Below are positions 9,833 to 18,250 of a stretch of 64,000 nt of DNA, in pieces. Source of the stretch: Flectobacillus roseus (lineage in GTDB: Bacteria > Bacteroidota > Bacteroidia > Cytophagales > Spirosomataceae). The DNA is taken from the NCBI RefSeq assembly GCF_030056665.1, contig NZ_JASHIG010000038.1; one strand, written 5' to 3'. The stretch's first letter is position 1; each line of letters opens with the position of its first letter. A model generated the notes under the pieces. It was given only the letters and a program-made list of their open reading frames with translations. It was not told where the DNA came from and did no database searches. The position numbers and the translations under genes were made by a program.

Positions 9833-9888
9833 GAAACCTCCTGTTTGTTTGTGTTTGTCGTGATTCACAAAGTAAACAAGGAGGTTTC
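9833..9888 (-). promoter_or_regulatory. Inverted repeat that can mask the transposase ribosome-binding site
   Basis: GAAACCTCCTGTTT (9833-9846) is complementary, with one bulge, to AAACAAGGAGGTTTC (9874-9888). On the minus-strand transcript the AGGAGG just before the transposase ATG would pair with CCTCC about 40 nt upstream. A transcript entering from outside would fold and hide the start site, whereas one starting inside the repeat would not. This is the arrangement known from IS10 and IS50 for protection against read-through expression; its function here is inferred. Confidence 0.55.
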
Positions 9889-9908
9889 GTTTTTAAAAGT
9901 CTTCACGA

Positions 9909-9933
9909 AAAAATTCGGGATGACTCATGTTTT
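9909..9933. repeat. Single copy of a ~23-bp end sequence shared with the 63.2-kb element
   Basis: AAATTCGGGATGACTCATGTTT occurs here once. Near-identical copies form the inverted ends of the element at 63205-63422. Here no inverted partner was found within the neighbouring IS, so this is either a solo remnant of that repeat family or one surviving end of a deleted element. It marks a likely rearrangement point beside the IS4 transposase. Confidence 0.5.
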
Positions 9934-10392
9934 GCATTTTATAAATATAACTTCATTTATTGCACTCATTTCAAAGATAAGCCCATCCTATATCTTTAAA
10001 CTAAGGTTAGTAGCTTGCTTAATAACACGTTGGACAATCTACCTTTTATAGGTTTACACCCAATATTAAAGAATTTTTGTGTTAAATTATTGGACATATT
10101 TAACTTTGCAATGTAACCTGGCTCATATCCTGTTTTGCCTTTGAGCTGCTCTAGTCTCTAGATTTTTAGTACAAATGAGCTATTCATCTCGAAGGGATAC
10201 CCACAACCGCAAGGGTCAATGATAACTTGCCCAGTACAATACACTCTAAAAAATCTATAACTATGATTTGCTATTCCTTCCCTAATAAGTATGTTTTGTA
10301 GACTAAATTTACATGCTTGCCTCAAGATAAGTAAAGCCACATATCTCTATTTAACATTCATGTCTTTGAAAATTTGATAATTTGTCATTACA
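9934..10392. other. Intergenic stretch without a convincing gene
   Basis: About 460 bp of AT-rich DNA. A 60-codon minus-strand frame at 10158-10340 has no upstream ribosome-binding site and no recognisable protein character, so I do not call it. There is no continuation of the Schlafen-like gene or of a BREX gene here, which matters for the interpretation of the deletion at the IS4 element. Confidence 0.5.
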
Positions 10393-10791
10393 TTAAACAG
10401 ATTGCATAAACAGCACTGTATCGTACAGATTAACAGATCCTTGGTAGATAAAAAATTCAGCCTTAATTTCACTACCTCCTGATTTGATTAATATTATATC
10501 AATTGCGACAGCATGGTTGCGATCAAAAGGAATATTAGTCATCTGCATTTCTCTAAACTTATATGAGTTAGCATTCCAGAAATGAGCTGCAAATACAGAC
10601 ATCACTTCATTCAAAAGCTCATGCAATGGCAATAAATCACCTTCAATAATATTCTCAATCTCAATAGATAACTCGAAATCATCTATTCGTTTTAGACGGT
10701 ATGAAAACGTAGACAGGCATGACATATTTTGAAATATTGTCTGATCAAAAATCATTTTATCATCCAGATATAGGAGTGAATACTTGCTCAT
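10393..10791 (-). CDS. Hypothetical protein, 132 aa
   Basis: A soluble protein without signal peptide or membrane segment that I do not recognise. It has mixed alpha/beta character with an acidic middle (IEIENIIEGDLLPLHELLNE) and a hydrophobic C-terminal strand region. It stands alone between the IS4-side intergenic region and the aldo/keto reductase gene, both neighbours being separated by more than 150 bp. Reading-frame length and the ATG context support a real gene, but a decayed or transferred orphan is possible. Confidence 0.5.
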   Translation of the reverse strand: MSKYSLLYLDDKMIFDQTIFQNMSCLSTFSYRLKRIDDFELSIEIENIIEGDLLPLHELLNEVMSVFAAHFWNANSYKFREMQMTNIPFDRNHAVAIDIILIKSGGSEIKAEFFIYQGSVNLYDTVLFMQSV

Positions 10792-10946
10792 TTTTTAGAT
10801 TAGACTTAAATCGTAGTAAGAATTTGAACTGACAACAACTGCGTGTAATGAACCGATTATAGATTTTCAGGTCACCTTAAGAACAAAACAATCTGTTATA
10901 CAAAATCATTACTAGCTATTTAGTATGATTTTCAACTTAAATTTAC

Positions 10947-11990
10947 TTAAAATGAATGCCCTAAATTTCCTGTTTTTAAAAGCTGTTCACGGGATGTACT
11001 TCCTGCCATCATCCAAACTGGATACTCTGGTGAAAGGGCACTGGCTTTTTCCAACTTCTGTATATGTTCATCTGAAAGAGTTATAACCGATGCCTTCAGG
11101 TTATCATTTAACTGTTCTACATCTCTTACACCTAAAATTACACTACTTACCGTACGTTTTGCCAAGAGCCAAGCTATGGAAATTGCGGACAAAGAGGTTC
11201 CCAATTCATCTGCTATTTCTGCCAATGAATAAAGTATCGGTTCACATTTTATTGAGTCAACTGGAGGAAACGCTATTGTGGTACGTCTTCCATGAATTGT
11301 ACTGTTCAGGTATTTACCAGTCAAGTAACCACCTGCAAGAGGGCTAAACACCATTAATCCCAATTGTTCACTTTCAATCATAGGTAGGATTTCTCGTTCG
11401 AGTTCACGGCCTGCCAGTGAATAATAAGCCTGTACAGACTCAAATCTTACAGAGTTTATTTGAGCCGAACAACCAATGGCTTTTTGTATCTGCCACGCTG
11501 CCCAGTTAGATACCCCAATATAACGGACAAGGCCTTGTTGAACGAGATCGTTCAAGGTACGTATTATTTCGTCAACTGGAGTAACTGGATCCCATCCATG
11601 TAGCTGATAAAGATCAATATGATCTATTCCTAATCGTTTGAGACTTCCCTTAACTTGATTCATTATATGGTATCGCGAGTTACCACCATGATTAGGTCCA
11701 TTCCCCGTCGCGTGCCCCATCTTAGTTGATATTACTAATTCATTACGTGCCAATCCAAGGTTTTTAATTGATCGACCAATGATTTCCTCTGATTGACCAC
11801 TAGCGTAAACATCTGCGGTATCGATGAAGTTGATACCAGCATCGAAGGCAGCTCGAATAATTGAATCTGCATCATTTTGCATCACTCCAGAGGCTGCAGC
11901 ATATTTGCCGCCTGACTGGCCAAATGTCATTGTTCCTAGGCACATTTCTGAAACAAAAAGACCTGTCCTTCCTAATATTTTGTACTTCAT
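10947..11990 (-). CDS. Aldo/keto reductase
   Basis: A 347-residue NADPH-dependent oxidoreductase of the aldo/keto reductase superfamily (TIM barrel), of the large YghZ/Tas-like type. The start MKYKILGRTGLFVSEMCLGT is characteristic. Catalytic tetrad positions are visible: Asp and Tyr in DTADVYASGQSE, Lys in VISTKMGH and His in LYQLHGWDP. The C-terminal region SSVILGVRDVEQLNDNL forms the cofactor-binding end. It reduces carbonyl compounds; the natural substrate cannot be told from sequence. It is monocistronic, on the same strand as the downstream metallophosphoesterase but separated by a hairpin terminator. Confidence 0.92.
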   Translation of the reverse strand: MKYKILGRTGLFVSEMCLGTMTFGQSGGKYAAASGVMQNDADSIIRAAFDAGINFIDTADVYASGQSEEIIGRSIKNLGLARNELVISTKMGHATGNGPNHGGNSRYHIMNQVKGSLKRLGIDHIDLYQLHGWDPVTPVDEIIRTLNDLVQQGLVRYIGVSNWAAWQIQKAIGCSAQINSVRFESVQAYYSLAGRELEREILPMIESEQLGLMVFSPLAGGYLTGKYLNSTIHGRRTTIAFPPVDSIKCEPILYSLAEIADELGTSLSAISIAWLLAKRTVSSVILGVRDVEQLNDNLKASVITLSDEHIQKLEKASALSPEYPVWMMAGSTSREQLLKTGNLGHSF

Positions 11991-12046
11991 TGTTTTATTA
12001 CTTATTAATTACTGATGATTGATTATTTGCTTCCTTTAAAAAATTT

Positions 12047-12077
12047 ACTTTGGTTCTTAACAAAAAGAACCAAAAGT
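12047..12077. terminator. Hairpin between aldo/keto reductase and metallophosphoesterase genes
   Basis: ACTTTGGTTCTT (12047-12058) pairs with AAGAACCAAAAGT (12065-12077) with a six-base loop and an A-rich flank. It lies downstream of the metallophosphoesterase stop on the minus strand, where it would end that transcript before or around the aldo/keto reductase unit. The arm sequence TTTGGTTCTT is common in Bacteroidota intergenic hairpins. Confidence 0.5.
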
Positions 12078-12137
12078 GTGCAAGTTTATTAAAAAGACAA
12101 TTGTTGACACGCCTGTTTTACTTATTTATGTCATTAT

Positions 12138-13250
12138 TTAATATCGACAAAGTTCCAGAATTGTAATTTCAGAGGTTGTGCCAATCCTAAGTGGTGGCCC
12201 CCAAAATCCTGTACCTGGATTTGTGTAGACCCACATTGGACCACATTTTTTAAGGCCATAATAATATGGTTGAAATAGTTTAATGATTAGATTCCAAGGA
12301 AAAAATTGACCTGCATGAGTATGTCCAGAAAGTTGCAAATCAAAATATTTTGATGCTTCCTCAGCGATGTTGGGCTGGTGAGCTAGGAGAATTTTAACAT
12401 CAGAGACTGGACTTCCTAATAGTGACTGCTCAATATCAGGACCATCTTTTGGTCTTATCTCTTTTACAGCGGGATCTATAACTCCTGCAAACAAGATTGA
12501 GCTATTCCCCTTATAAATTACAGTATGGCGATTTAGTAGAAGCTCAAAATCCATTTGCTGAAAATGTTCCAACCACTTTTCGCTATCTCTCAGGTATTCA
12601 TGATTTCCCGATATGTATAATACAGGGGTATGTGCTCTTAACCGGGCCAGAGGCTTAATATTATCTTTATATTTTTTGAAATCACCGTCTGCAATATCGC
12701 CCGTTAGTACGATTACATCAACCTTTAATTCGAGAGCCTGCCTGACAACGTTTTCAACGTAAGTACGATTAATTCCAGCTCCTGCATGTAGGTCACTGAT
12801 TTGCAAAATTGTGAATTTTTCCAGATCTACTGGAAGGTTGGCTATCTGAATTTGGGTCTTTATAATCTGAGGCCCCTGTATTGCTTTCCAATATCCAAAT
12901 AGTAACAAAGAAAACCCAGTAGCTACTATTAATAGGGTTGCGGGCATTGAAAATACTGTGATTACCATATCTGGTTTAATTAGTTTGATCGGCAAAAATA
13001 CTATATCCCTTATAAGTAAAAATGTGATTACGATACCCAATAAGCCAATATCAAAATGAATAACAGTTCTTAGGACTTTATCGAGCCACTCATTCAGAAC
13101 GGAAAACCACACCAACGGATAAAGTAAAATAACGCTGATACTTGCGAATCCTATCCACCATGAATAGTTACCTATTCCTGTGAGTCTGAATCCAAGAAAT
13201 AATAACAGAAAAGAAAGAATAGAGATTGTAATCACCCAAAACCAATTCAT
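12138..13250 (-). CDS. Membrane-anchored metallophosphoesterase (YkuE-like)
   Basis: A 370-residue protein. About 125 N-terminal residues form four hydrophobic helices, followed by a calcineurin-like phosphoesterase domain. All metal-site motifs are present in order: ISDLHAGAG, LTGDIADGD, GNHEYL, LLAHQPN and SGHTHAGQ. Related proteins such as B. subtilis YkuE and E. coli YaeI act on lipid-linked or phosphodiester substrates at the membrane; the substrate here is unknown. The gene lies downstream of a GbsR/MarR regulator on the same strand. Between them is a large inverted repeat followed by a TACCTTTG promoter element, so it is probably controlled by that regulator. Confidence 0.88.
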   Translation of the reverse strand: MNWFWVITISILSFLLLFLGFRLTGIGNYSWWIGFASISVILLYPLVWFSVLNEWLDKVLRTVIHFDIGLLGIVITFLLIRDIVFLPIKLIKPDMVITVFSMPATLLIVATGFSLLLFGYWKAIQGPQIIKTQIQIANLPVDLEKFTILQISDLHAGAGINRTYVENVVRQALELKVDVIVLTGDIADGDFKKYKDNIKPLARLRAHTPVLYISGNHEYLRDSEKWLEHFQQMDFELLLNRHTVIYKGNSSILFAGVIDPAVKEIRPKDGPDIEQSLLGSPVSDVKILLAHQPNIAEEASKYFDLQLSGHTHAGQFFPWNLIIKLFQPYYYGLKKCGPMWVYTNPGTGFWGPPLRIGTTSEITILELCRY

Positions 13251-13289
13251 GATATGACTTTTTGTTTGCGATAGTAATTAGTTAGACTA

Positions 13290-13331
13290 CAAAGGTACTA
13301 CTTTGTTCTGCAATAAAAGAACCAATTAGTA
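13290..13331 (-). promoter_or_regulatory. Operator-like inverted repeat and -7 element before the metallophosphoesterase gene
   Basis: On the plus strand TACTACTTTGTTCT (13296-13309) and AGAACCAATTAGTA (13318-13331) are inverted repeats matching at 12 of 14 positions, with an 8-base spacer. On the minus strand the repeat is followed directly by TACCTTTG (13297-13290), matching the Bacteroidota -7 element TAnnTTTG. A repressor dimer bound here would cover the promoter spacer. The adjacent GbsR/MarR-type gene is the obvious candidate regulator (inference). Confidence 0.55.
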
Positions 13332-13337
13332 AAAAAA

Positions 13338-13805
13338 TTATTTTATGTGTTTTTGCTCCCATTTAGCAAGAGCTGTTTCCATTTCGCCGAACATATAATC
13401 CGTAAATTCTTTTGCATCTGAAAGCACCTTGTTTGTTTCAGGATATTTATCCGAACGGAAAGCAATCGCTTCCGGGATAACCTGTATAGTAAAAGGACGC
13501 TGGGTACGCACAATAGTTTTCATAAATTCATACCAAGCCGTTTTCTGAATTCGAAAATAACGTTTTCTATTTCCACTTATTGTAAAATATTCGACCAAAC
13601 ATCTATACTGTAACAAGGTCAAAGCATTGCTAACTGCACTCTTACTAAGGTTAAGAGTTTTCTGTAACTCTTCAAAAGTTTGGTAAGGAGGATCACCAAT
13701 AAGGAGTAAAGAAAGTATTCTCGCTGCTGCTGGAGGATATCCATCTTTTTCGGCCTGAACGCCCATTTTTTCGACCATTTCTAACATTTTTTGCTTTTTT
13801 TCCAT
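13338..13805 (-). CDS. GbsR/MarR-family transcriptional regulator
   Basis: A 155-residue winged-helix protein. The DNA-binding region runs from about residue 25 to 90: the recognition helix is LNLSKSAVSNALTLLQ, followed by the wing EYFTISGNRKRYFRI. The start (EKMGVQAEKDGYPPAAARIL) and the acidic helical C-terminus fit the GbsR-like branch of the MarR superfamily, whose members are mostly repressors. The gene precedes the metallophosphoesterase gene, with an operator-like repeat in the gap. Its own ATG is preceded within 4 nt by TAGATTTG, another TAnnTTTG match, so a nearly leaderless transcript is possible, though no clear -33 element is seen. Confidence 0.85.
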   Translation of the reverse strand: MEKKQKMLEMVEKMGVQAEKDGYPPAAARILSLLLIGDPPYQTFEELQKTLNLSKSAVSNALTLLQYRCLVEYFTISGNRKRYFRIQKTAWYEFMKTIVRTQRPFTIQVIPEAIAFRSDKYPETNKVLSDAKEFTDYMFGEMETALAKWEQKHIK

Positions 13806-14040
13806 ATTGCAAATCTAGTAAATAGGAATTTAGAAAGAAAGATAGGTAAAAGAATATTTTGTAGAAGTAGACAATCTGTACAGCTTGGATTACTATGAAT
13901 ATTTTGATTCAATAGCCGTTTGAATACTCATGTATAGGTAAATATCTCTGTTAAAACATTATACAATTCTAAAATGTCCAAGTGTTGTAAGGTTTTCAAA
14001 AATATTACGATTTTAAAGTCAAAAAAGGTAATAGTCCTAA

Positions 14041-14289
14041 GAATATATTAAACTTCACAAGTCAATGAAAAAGTATGTATTTGTTTTTTAAAATCCTATT
14101 GTTTGAGCCGAATGAGGGATGGGGCGCTACTCCGATTAGAATTTCTTGACTTTCTTTTACCGTCGCCGCTAGGGTTACTTTTCTTGTGTTAGACAGACAC
14201 ACCTAGTAGGGCACGCTTAGTGAAAAAAAGCAAGGAGTGTCAAATGGAAATTCTTATTCTTCTACCAATTCCAAATATAAAACATACTC
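14041..14289. mobile_element. MITE-like element, copy 2, inside the IS5-family relic
   Basis: A 249-bp non-coding element of the same family as 2933-3149. It starts GAATATATTAAACTT and ends AACATACTC, with TAA on both sides (14038-14040, 14290-14292). Shared internal blocks are a TTTGAGCCG segment, TTTCTTGACTTTCTTTT, a GC-rich core (CCGTCGCCGCTAGGG here) and TTACTTTTCTTGTGT. The hairpin after the core has been altered by extra sequence. Joining the flanks at one TAA restores the reading frame of the IS5 transposase C-terminus, so the element appears to have jumped into that gene. Confidence 0.7.
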
Positions 14290-14292
14290 TAA

Positions 14293-15122
14293 CTTTTTGA
14301 TTTTCTTCATTGCGATGAAAATTAATGCTATAAAATGAAATCCTATCCAACTTGAAAGGGTTGTATCGAATCGATTTAACAAAGACTTGTAACTATCTAT
14401 TCATGCATTAGTTCATTCAGTAGAGTATATTTCTTTATAGAGATCTTTGTCAATAGCGCTAGACACATTATCACCAGTAGTGTTCCTGGTGTTGGGAGCA
14501 ATATTGGCGATAATGTGTTTTTGATGGCATAATTGATGTAAGCTCTCTGCGTCGAATCGCTGCGGCGGCATTCATAAATAGCCCATCAACTGAAATAGTA
14601 GCGTCTTCTAAAATCTTAGTGAGTTCTCCAAAAGTGTTCTCAATGTTAAATAAATCATTGAGATTACCTGAAACTGGCATTGATATATCCAATACAAGTC
14701 CTTGTTTATCAGTTAAGTAAAGTGAATCGGTAGTTTTTCTCTTCTTCCTACCTTGAGAAGCAACTTCTTCACCACCTCGAATATATGACGAATGACTTCC
14801 ATCTAAATTTACCAATGAAAGGTCGAAAGAAGACTTGTATTTTTTCAAAAGTTCTATCCAACACTTTTTCCAAATACCTTCCTTGCACCAAAGGCGATAA
14901 TGTCCGAAAAAAGTTTTGTAATGAAGAGTACGAGTGCTAAATAGACTTTCCACAGGTAATAAATACCATTGAATTCCTCAACTTGGTTGCCAGTATCAAC
15001 TTATAAAGAATACAGTTAATTATTTTATTAAGAGGCACATATGGATTGAACCCTCGTTTACTTTCAGGTAAATAACTAATTATTTCTGATTCTTTGATAT
15101 CTTTGCTCAGTACTTAGTACAT
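14293..15122 (-). pseudogene. Decayed IS5-family transposase
   Basis: Pieces in three frames reassemble into an IS5-family transposase. An ATG at 15122 meets a stop at codon 3 (TAA where CAA is likely), then DIKESEIISYLPESKRGF follows. A frameshift leads into the open frame 14471-14953 (LVNLDGSHSSYIRGG carries the first catalytic Asp). A further one-base insertion near 14562 shifts the segment IIANIAPNTRNTTGDN. The C-terminus YKSLLNRFDTTLSSW runs up to the MITE at 14289. The motif that should read NADAGFD reads NAAAA, so the second catalytic Asp is lost. It is a dead copy with several independent lesions. Confidence 0.85.
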
Positions 15123-15172
15123 AAAAAGGTTGCTTGGTATGGTTCGCAAAACAAATATCAGCAACCTTTTTT
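15123..15172. terminator. Long-loop hairpin upstream of the IS5 relic
   Basis: AAAAAGGTTGC (15123-15133) and GCAACCTTTTTT (15161-15172) are perfect inverted repeats ending in a T run on the plus strand and an A/T run on the other. The loop is about 27 nt. It could be a bidirectional terminator or part of the end of the IS5-family element; the sequence alone does not decide. Confidence 0.4.
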
Positions 15173-15400
15173 ATTTATATCCAATTCTACCAAAAGTCAA
15201 GATGAGTTCGATTACTAGGTTCGAGTACCTTTAAGATATTTAGAGAATTATTACTGTAACAGAACAATGAACCTTTACCACATGCGACTTACCGAAAAAT
15301 AAATTTTTAATTGAAAGTAGTGTTCATTGTAAAGAACTTCATTAATTGTTAATTAATACATTCTTGTTGATTCACTTTCATATAACATTTTAGTAATCAA

Positions 15401-16645
15401 ATGACTGGAGAAAACTTTAGAAATCACAATATCTTTGAAAAAATTGAACAATTAAAACTTGCTATATCAGATGAAAAAACAAAGGATAATTTTTCAGTTG
15501 ATAATCACTTATTTGTTAAATCCGCAATAGAATTTATTTTAGAACGCCTCCGTGCTACAATACCCACAATTGTAGTAGAATCTGAGTTAAATGGAATATC
15601 AACTGAAATCGAAGCAGCTACAAATCAAATTAACTCTTTTATTGTAAGCGTCAATCATGGTTACATTCAGAATGCGATAAATAATCTTAGTTCTGCGATC
15701 AATAAAGCCAAACAATTACCCATTAACCTAATTGAAAGCCAGACAGACTACTCATTTAATATTGCTGTTTTTCAAGATGTGATTGATAAGACTTTAACAA
15801 GTCTTACATTAGAAAAACAGAAGCTAAAAGTTGATTTAGAGGGTCTTCAACAAGATTTGAAAGATAAATCTTCGCAAATACAAAATCTTAATGAGCAATT
15901 GTTAATTAAGGAGAAAGAAATGCAAAATATGCTTTCAAAGTATAATTCTGATTTTGCTAATTTTAAGATAGAGACAACTTCTTCAGTAGAAAATATAAGA
16001 ACTGATTTTGTAGGGAAATTAGAGTCTGATAGGAAAGTATATAAAGAAAACTTTGAATTAGAGTTAAAGAGCAACAAAACAGTATTTGAGGAGCATGTTG
16101 ATTCTCTGAATGACCGTTCTGAAAATACGTTACAGAACTTGAATGATAAATTGTCAGAGGCAAAAAAGATAGTCAACATTGTGGGAAATGTTGGTGTAAC
16201 GGGGAATTACCAAAATATAGCTAATGAACATAAGAGAAGCGCTAATTATCTTAGGGGATTGGCTTTGTCATTTATGGTAGTAATGTCGATACTTCTAATA
16301 TGTACTATTATTGACCTCAGCAACAAAGAATTTAACCTTTACAAGTCATTAATTAGAATTTTAGCGGCTGCAATTTTATCATACCCTGCTGTTTACTGTG
16401 CAAGAGAATCGAATAAGCATAGACAATTGGAAAATCAGAATAGAAGACTTGAGTTAGAACTTGCATCAATTGGTCCATTTATAGAGTTACTCGATGATAA
16501 TGTCAAACAACAAATCAAAGAAGAACTTGTTAGGAAGTATTTTGGAAACACTAACAACACGAATGACAATAAGGTTGATGAAGAAATCTCTATTAATGGG
16601 CTAGAGAAAATATTGAATGCAATTCTACCTTATTTGAAAAAATAG
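15401..16645 (+). CDS. Coiled-coil protein with two membrane helices, unknown function
   Basis: A 414-residue protein I cannot assign to a named family. Residues 1-135 are soluble and helical. Residues ~135-260 form a long coiled coil rich in Lys, Glu, Asn and Ser. Two hydrophobic helices follow: ALSFMVVMSILLICTIID near 290-307 and LIRILAAAILSYPAVYC near 318-335. The ~75-residue tail is charged and probably cytoplasmic. The segment VGNVGVTGNYQNIANEHKRSA just before the first helix looks like a conserved turn. It has no same-strand partner gene: it is followed 2 nt after its stop by a strong terminator and lies between IS-damaged regions. Accessory or defence-type effectors can look like this, but that is only inference. 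Confidence 0.75.
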   Translation: MTGENFRNHNIFEKIEQLKLAISDEKTKDNFSVDNHLFVKSAIEFILERLRATIPTIVVESELNGISTEIEAATNQINSFIVSVNHGYIQNAINNLSSAINKAKQLPINLIESQTDYSFNIAVFQDVIDKTLTSLTLEKQKLKVDLEGLQQDLKDKSSQIQNLNEQLLIKEKEMQNMLSKYNSDFANFKIETTSSVENIRTDFVGKLESDRKVYKENFELELKSNKTVFEEHVDSLNDRSENTLQNLNDKLSEAKKIVNIVGNVGVTGNYQNIANEHKRSANYLRGLALSFMVVMSILLICTIIDLSNKEFNLYKSLIRILAAAILSYPAVYCARESNKHRQLENQNRRLELELASIGPFIELLDDNVKQQIKEELVRKYFGNTNNTNDNKVDEEISINGLEKILNAILPYLKK

Positions 16646-16647
16646 AT

Positions 16648-16694
16648 AAAAAGTGATAATATGATGTTGTTTAACAATCATATTATCACTTTTT
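16648..16694 (+). terminator. Strong terminator after the coiled-coil membrane protein gene
   Basis: An 18-bp perfect stem, AAAAAGTGATAATATGAT (16648-16665) with its complement at 16677-16694, closing an 11-nt loop and ending in a T run. It starts 2 nt after the stop codon at 16645. As the coupling-protein fragment converges from the right, the symmetric stem could end both transcripts. Confidence 0.8.
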
Positions 16695-16728
16695 ATTAGA
16701 TAGCTTGAACGACAGATATCAAGTCATA

Positions 16729-18250
16729 TCAAGCAAAAAACTCCTCTTCAGGAGCATTAATGCTAAATCTTGGGTCTTCAACTTCGTTATAGAGTAATAG
16801 CTCAAGCTGGTTATACTGTACTTGTAGGGCTTTACAGGTAGGACTATTAAAGTCTGTTAATAGTGTTTTAGGTGCATAAACGATAGAATTGTTGGAATAC
16901 TTATTTTGTACCTCACTTTCTTCCATGTAGATAAAAGGGCGAATCTGATTGGCAAAAAGAGTCATCATACTATCAATTTTGACTTTAAACTTTTCACCTT
17001 CAAGGGTTAAGCCATTCTCACCTTGAAATTGATTAATCTTACAAATGTATTTTAACATAGCATCCCCAATCAGGTTCAATCGAATATCTGCGACTTTATC
17101 CATTTTTTGAATATCAAAACGACAAAGCTCCAGATACAGAATCAGATTGATGTCCTTTCTTATTCTCTCATAATTTTCTCTCACAGCAATCTCCACTCTG
17201 AGATTTCTGTCTTCTTCAGACTCATTTTTCATTCTCTTAAACTTCTCATTTAGCTCTGGGATGGATTTGATAGGCATTTGAGTAGTGGGTGATGCTTGAT
17301 AATCCACCGCATCGATTCTACCATGAAAACGGCGATATTTCAGCGGTGATTTAAAATCCCCTGAAATCGTTCCCGCCATTTCTCCTTGGTCAAGGTTAGA
17401 AATAGTAGAAACTGGAACTGCTTCAATCTGTTGGTCAGAGATACTGTATGAGGTAGTACCTTGTGCAGATAAACTTTCTTGGATATTCGTTTGATTGATT
17501 TTACCAATACATTCAGAAACTATTTTAGCGAGTTCGCCTCGAATCTGTCCCGTTAAAATAGAACCGACCATATTGACAATCATGTTCGCTTTTTCTTGCC
17601 CATACAGCAAGACAAACTGAGCTAAATCTTGAATCCCCAAAATACAAGCCACCTTATTTGAACGAGCTGTGGCAATAAGCGTACTAACCGACTCAAAAGG
17701 TAATGTAGGACATTCATCTACAATGATTCCGAGTGGCAATTGCCCTTTTTTGTTAATGGTTTTGGTTAGTTTTCCATTGAGCAAACTAAGAAGAACTCCG
17801 TACGACTGGAATCTATCGGGGTTATTTCCAATAACAAGGACAGAAGGATTTTCAGGGTTAGAGATGTTCAAATCAAAATCTTCTCCTGTGAAAACCCAAT
17901 AAACGGTTGGGTCAACAATTTGACCTAACATAATCACAAGAGAGTCTACCTGACCTTGTAATTGCTCAAGTGCACCACCTTTAAAAGCTCTATCAAAAGT
18001 GGTTGCCAAACCTTTGACATACATATCAGACATGAGTAAAGGAAAGAAGATTTCGTAGTCTTGTTTGAGAAACTCGATAACATGAGGTAGGCTACAAAAC
18101 TCTTTTCCATATTGCTCACTTTTCCGTTTCAAGTAGTAAATAGTCGCAGTAAGCAATAGTTCCGCAGACTTCTGAAAGAAATCCCCTTCACCATTGGCAG
18201 CAGCACCAGAAAGTCCAGTATGGACAGTCTGGTTGAAAAAGAGATATAGG
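16729..18250 (-). pseudogene. Type IV coupling protein (TraG/VirD4-like), 5'-truncated
   Basis: This is the C-terminal part of a conjugation coupling ATPase of the Bacteroidota MobC/TraG type. Walker-B-like GIIVDECPTL and the following ARSNKVACILGIQDLAQ are the hallmark TraG/VirD4 region that recognises relaxosome DNA. The frame starts formally at 18156, but coding sequence (LSGAAANGEGDFFQKSAELL) continues upstream to about 18250, where it meets a plus-strand IS1182 fragment. The Walker A region and membrane helices are missing, so the protein cannot work. No relaxase or other transfer genes are visible nearby; this is a relic of an integrated conjugative element or plasmid. Confidence 0.8.

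Larger units (their letters stand above)
8540..9900 (-). mobile_element. IS4-family insertion sequence, ends unresolved
   Basis: The element is defined by the transposase gene and its leader hairpin. I could not find a convincing terminal inverted repeat pair or target duplication, so the boundaries given are approximate. A 9-bp stem, AAATCGGTG (8538-8546) with CACCGATTT (8561-8569), straddles the 3' end of the transposase gene and may be a terminator or part of the element end. The Schlafen-like gene on the left does not continue on the right side, so insertion was accompanied by deletion or rearrangement (inference). Confidence 0.6.

Noticed and set aside
10158..10340. 60-codon minus-strand frame
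   Set aside because: No ribosome-binding site, odd Cys/Arg composition, and no continuity with neighbouring genes.
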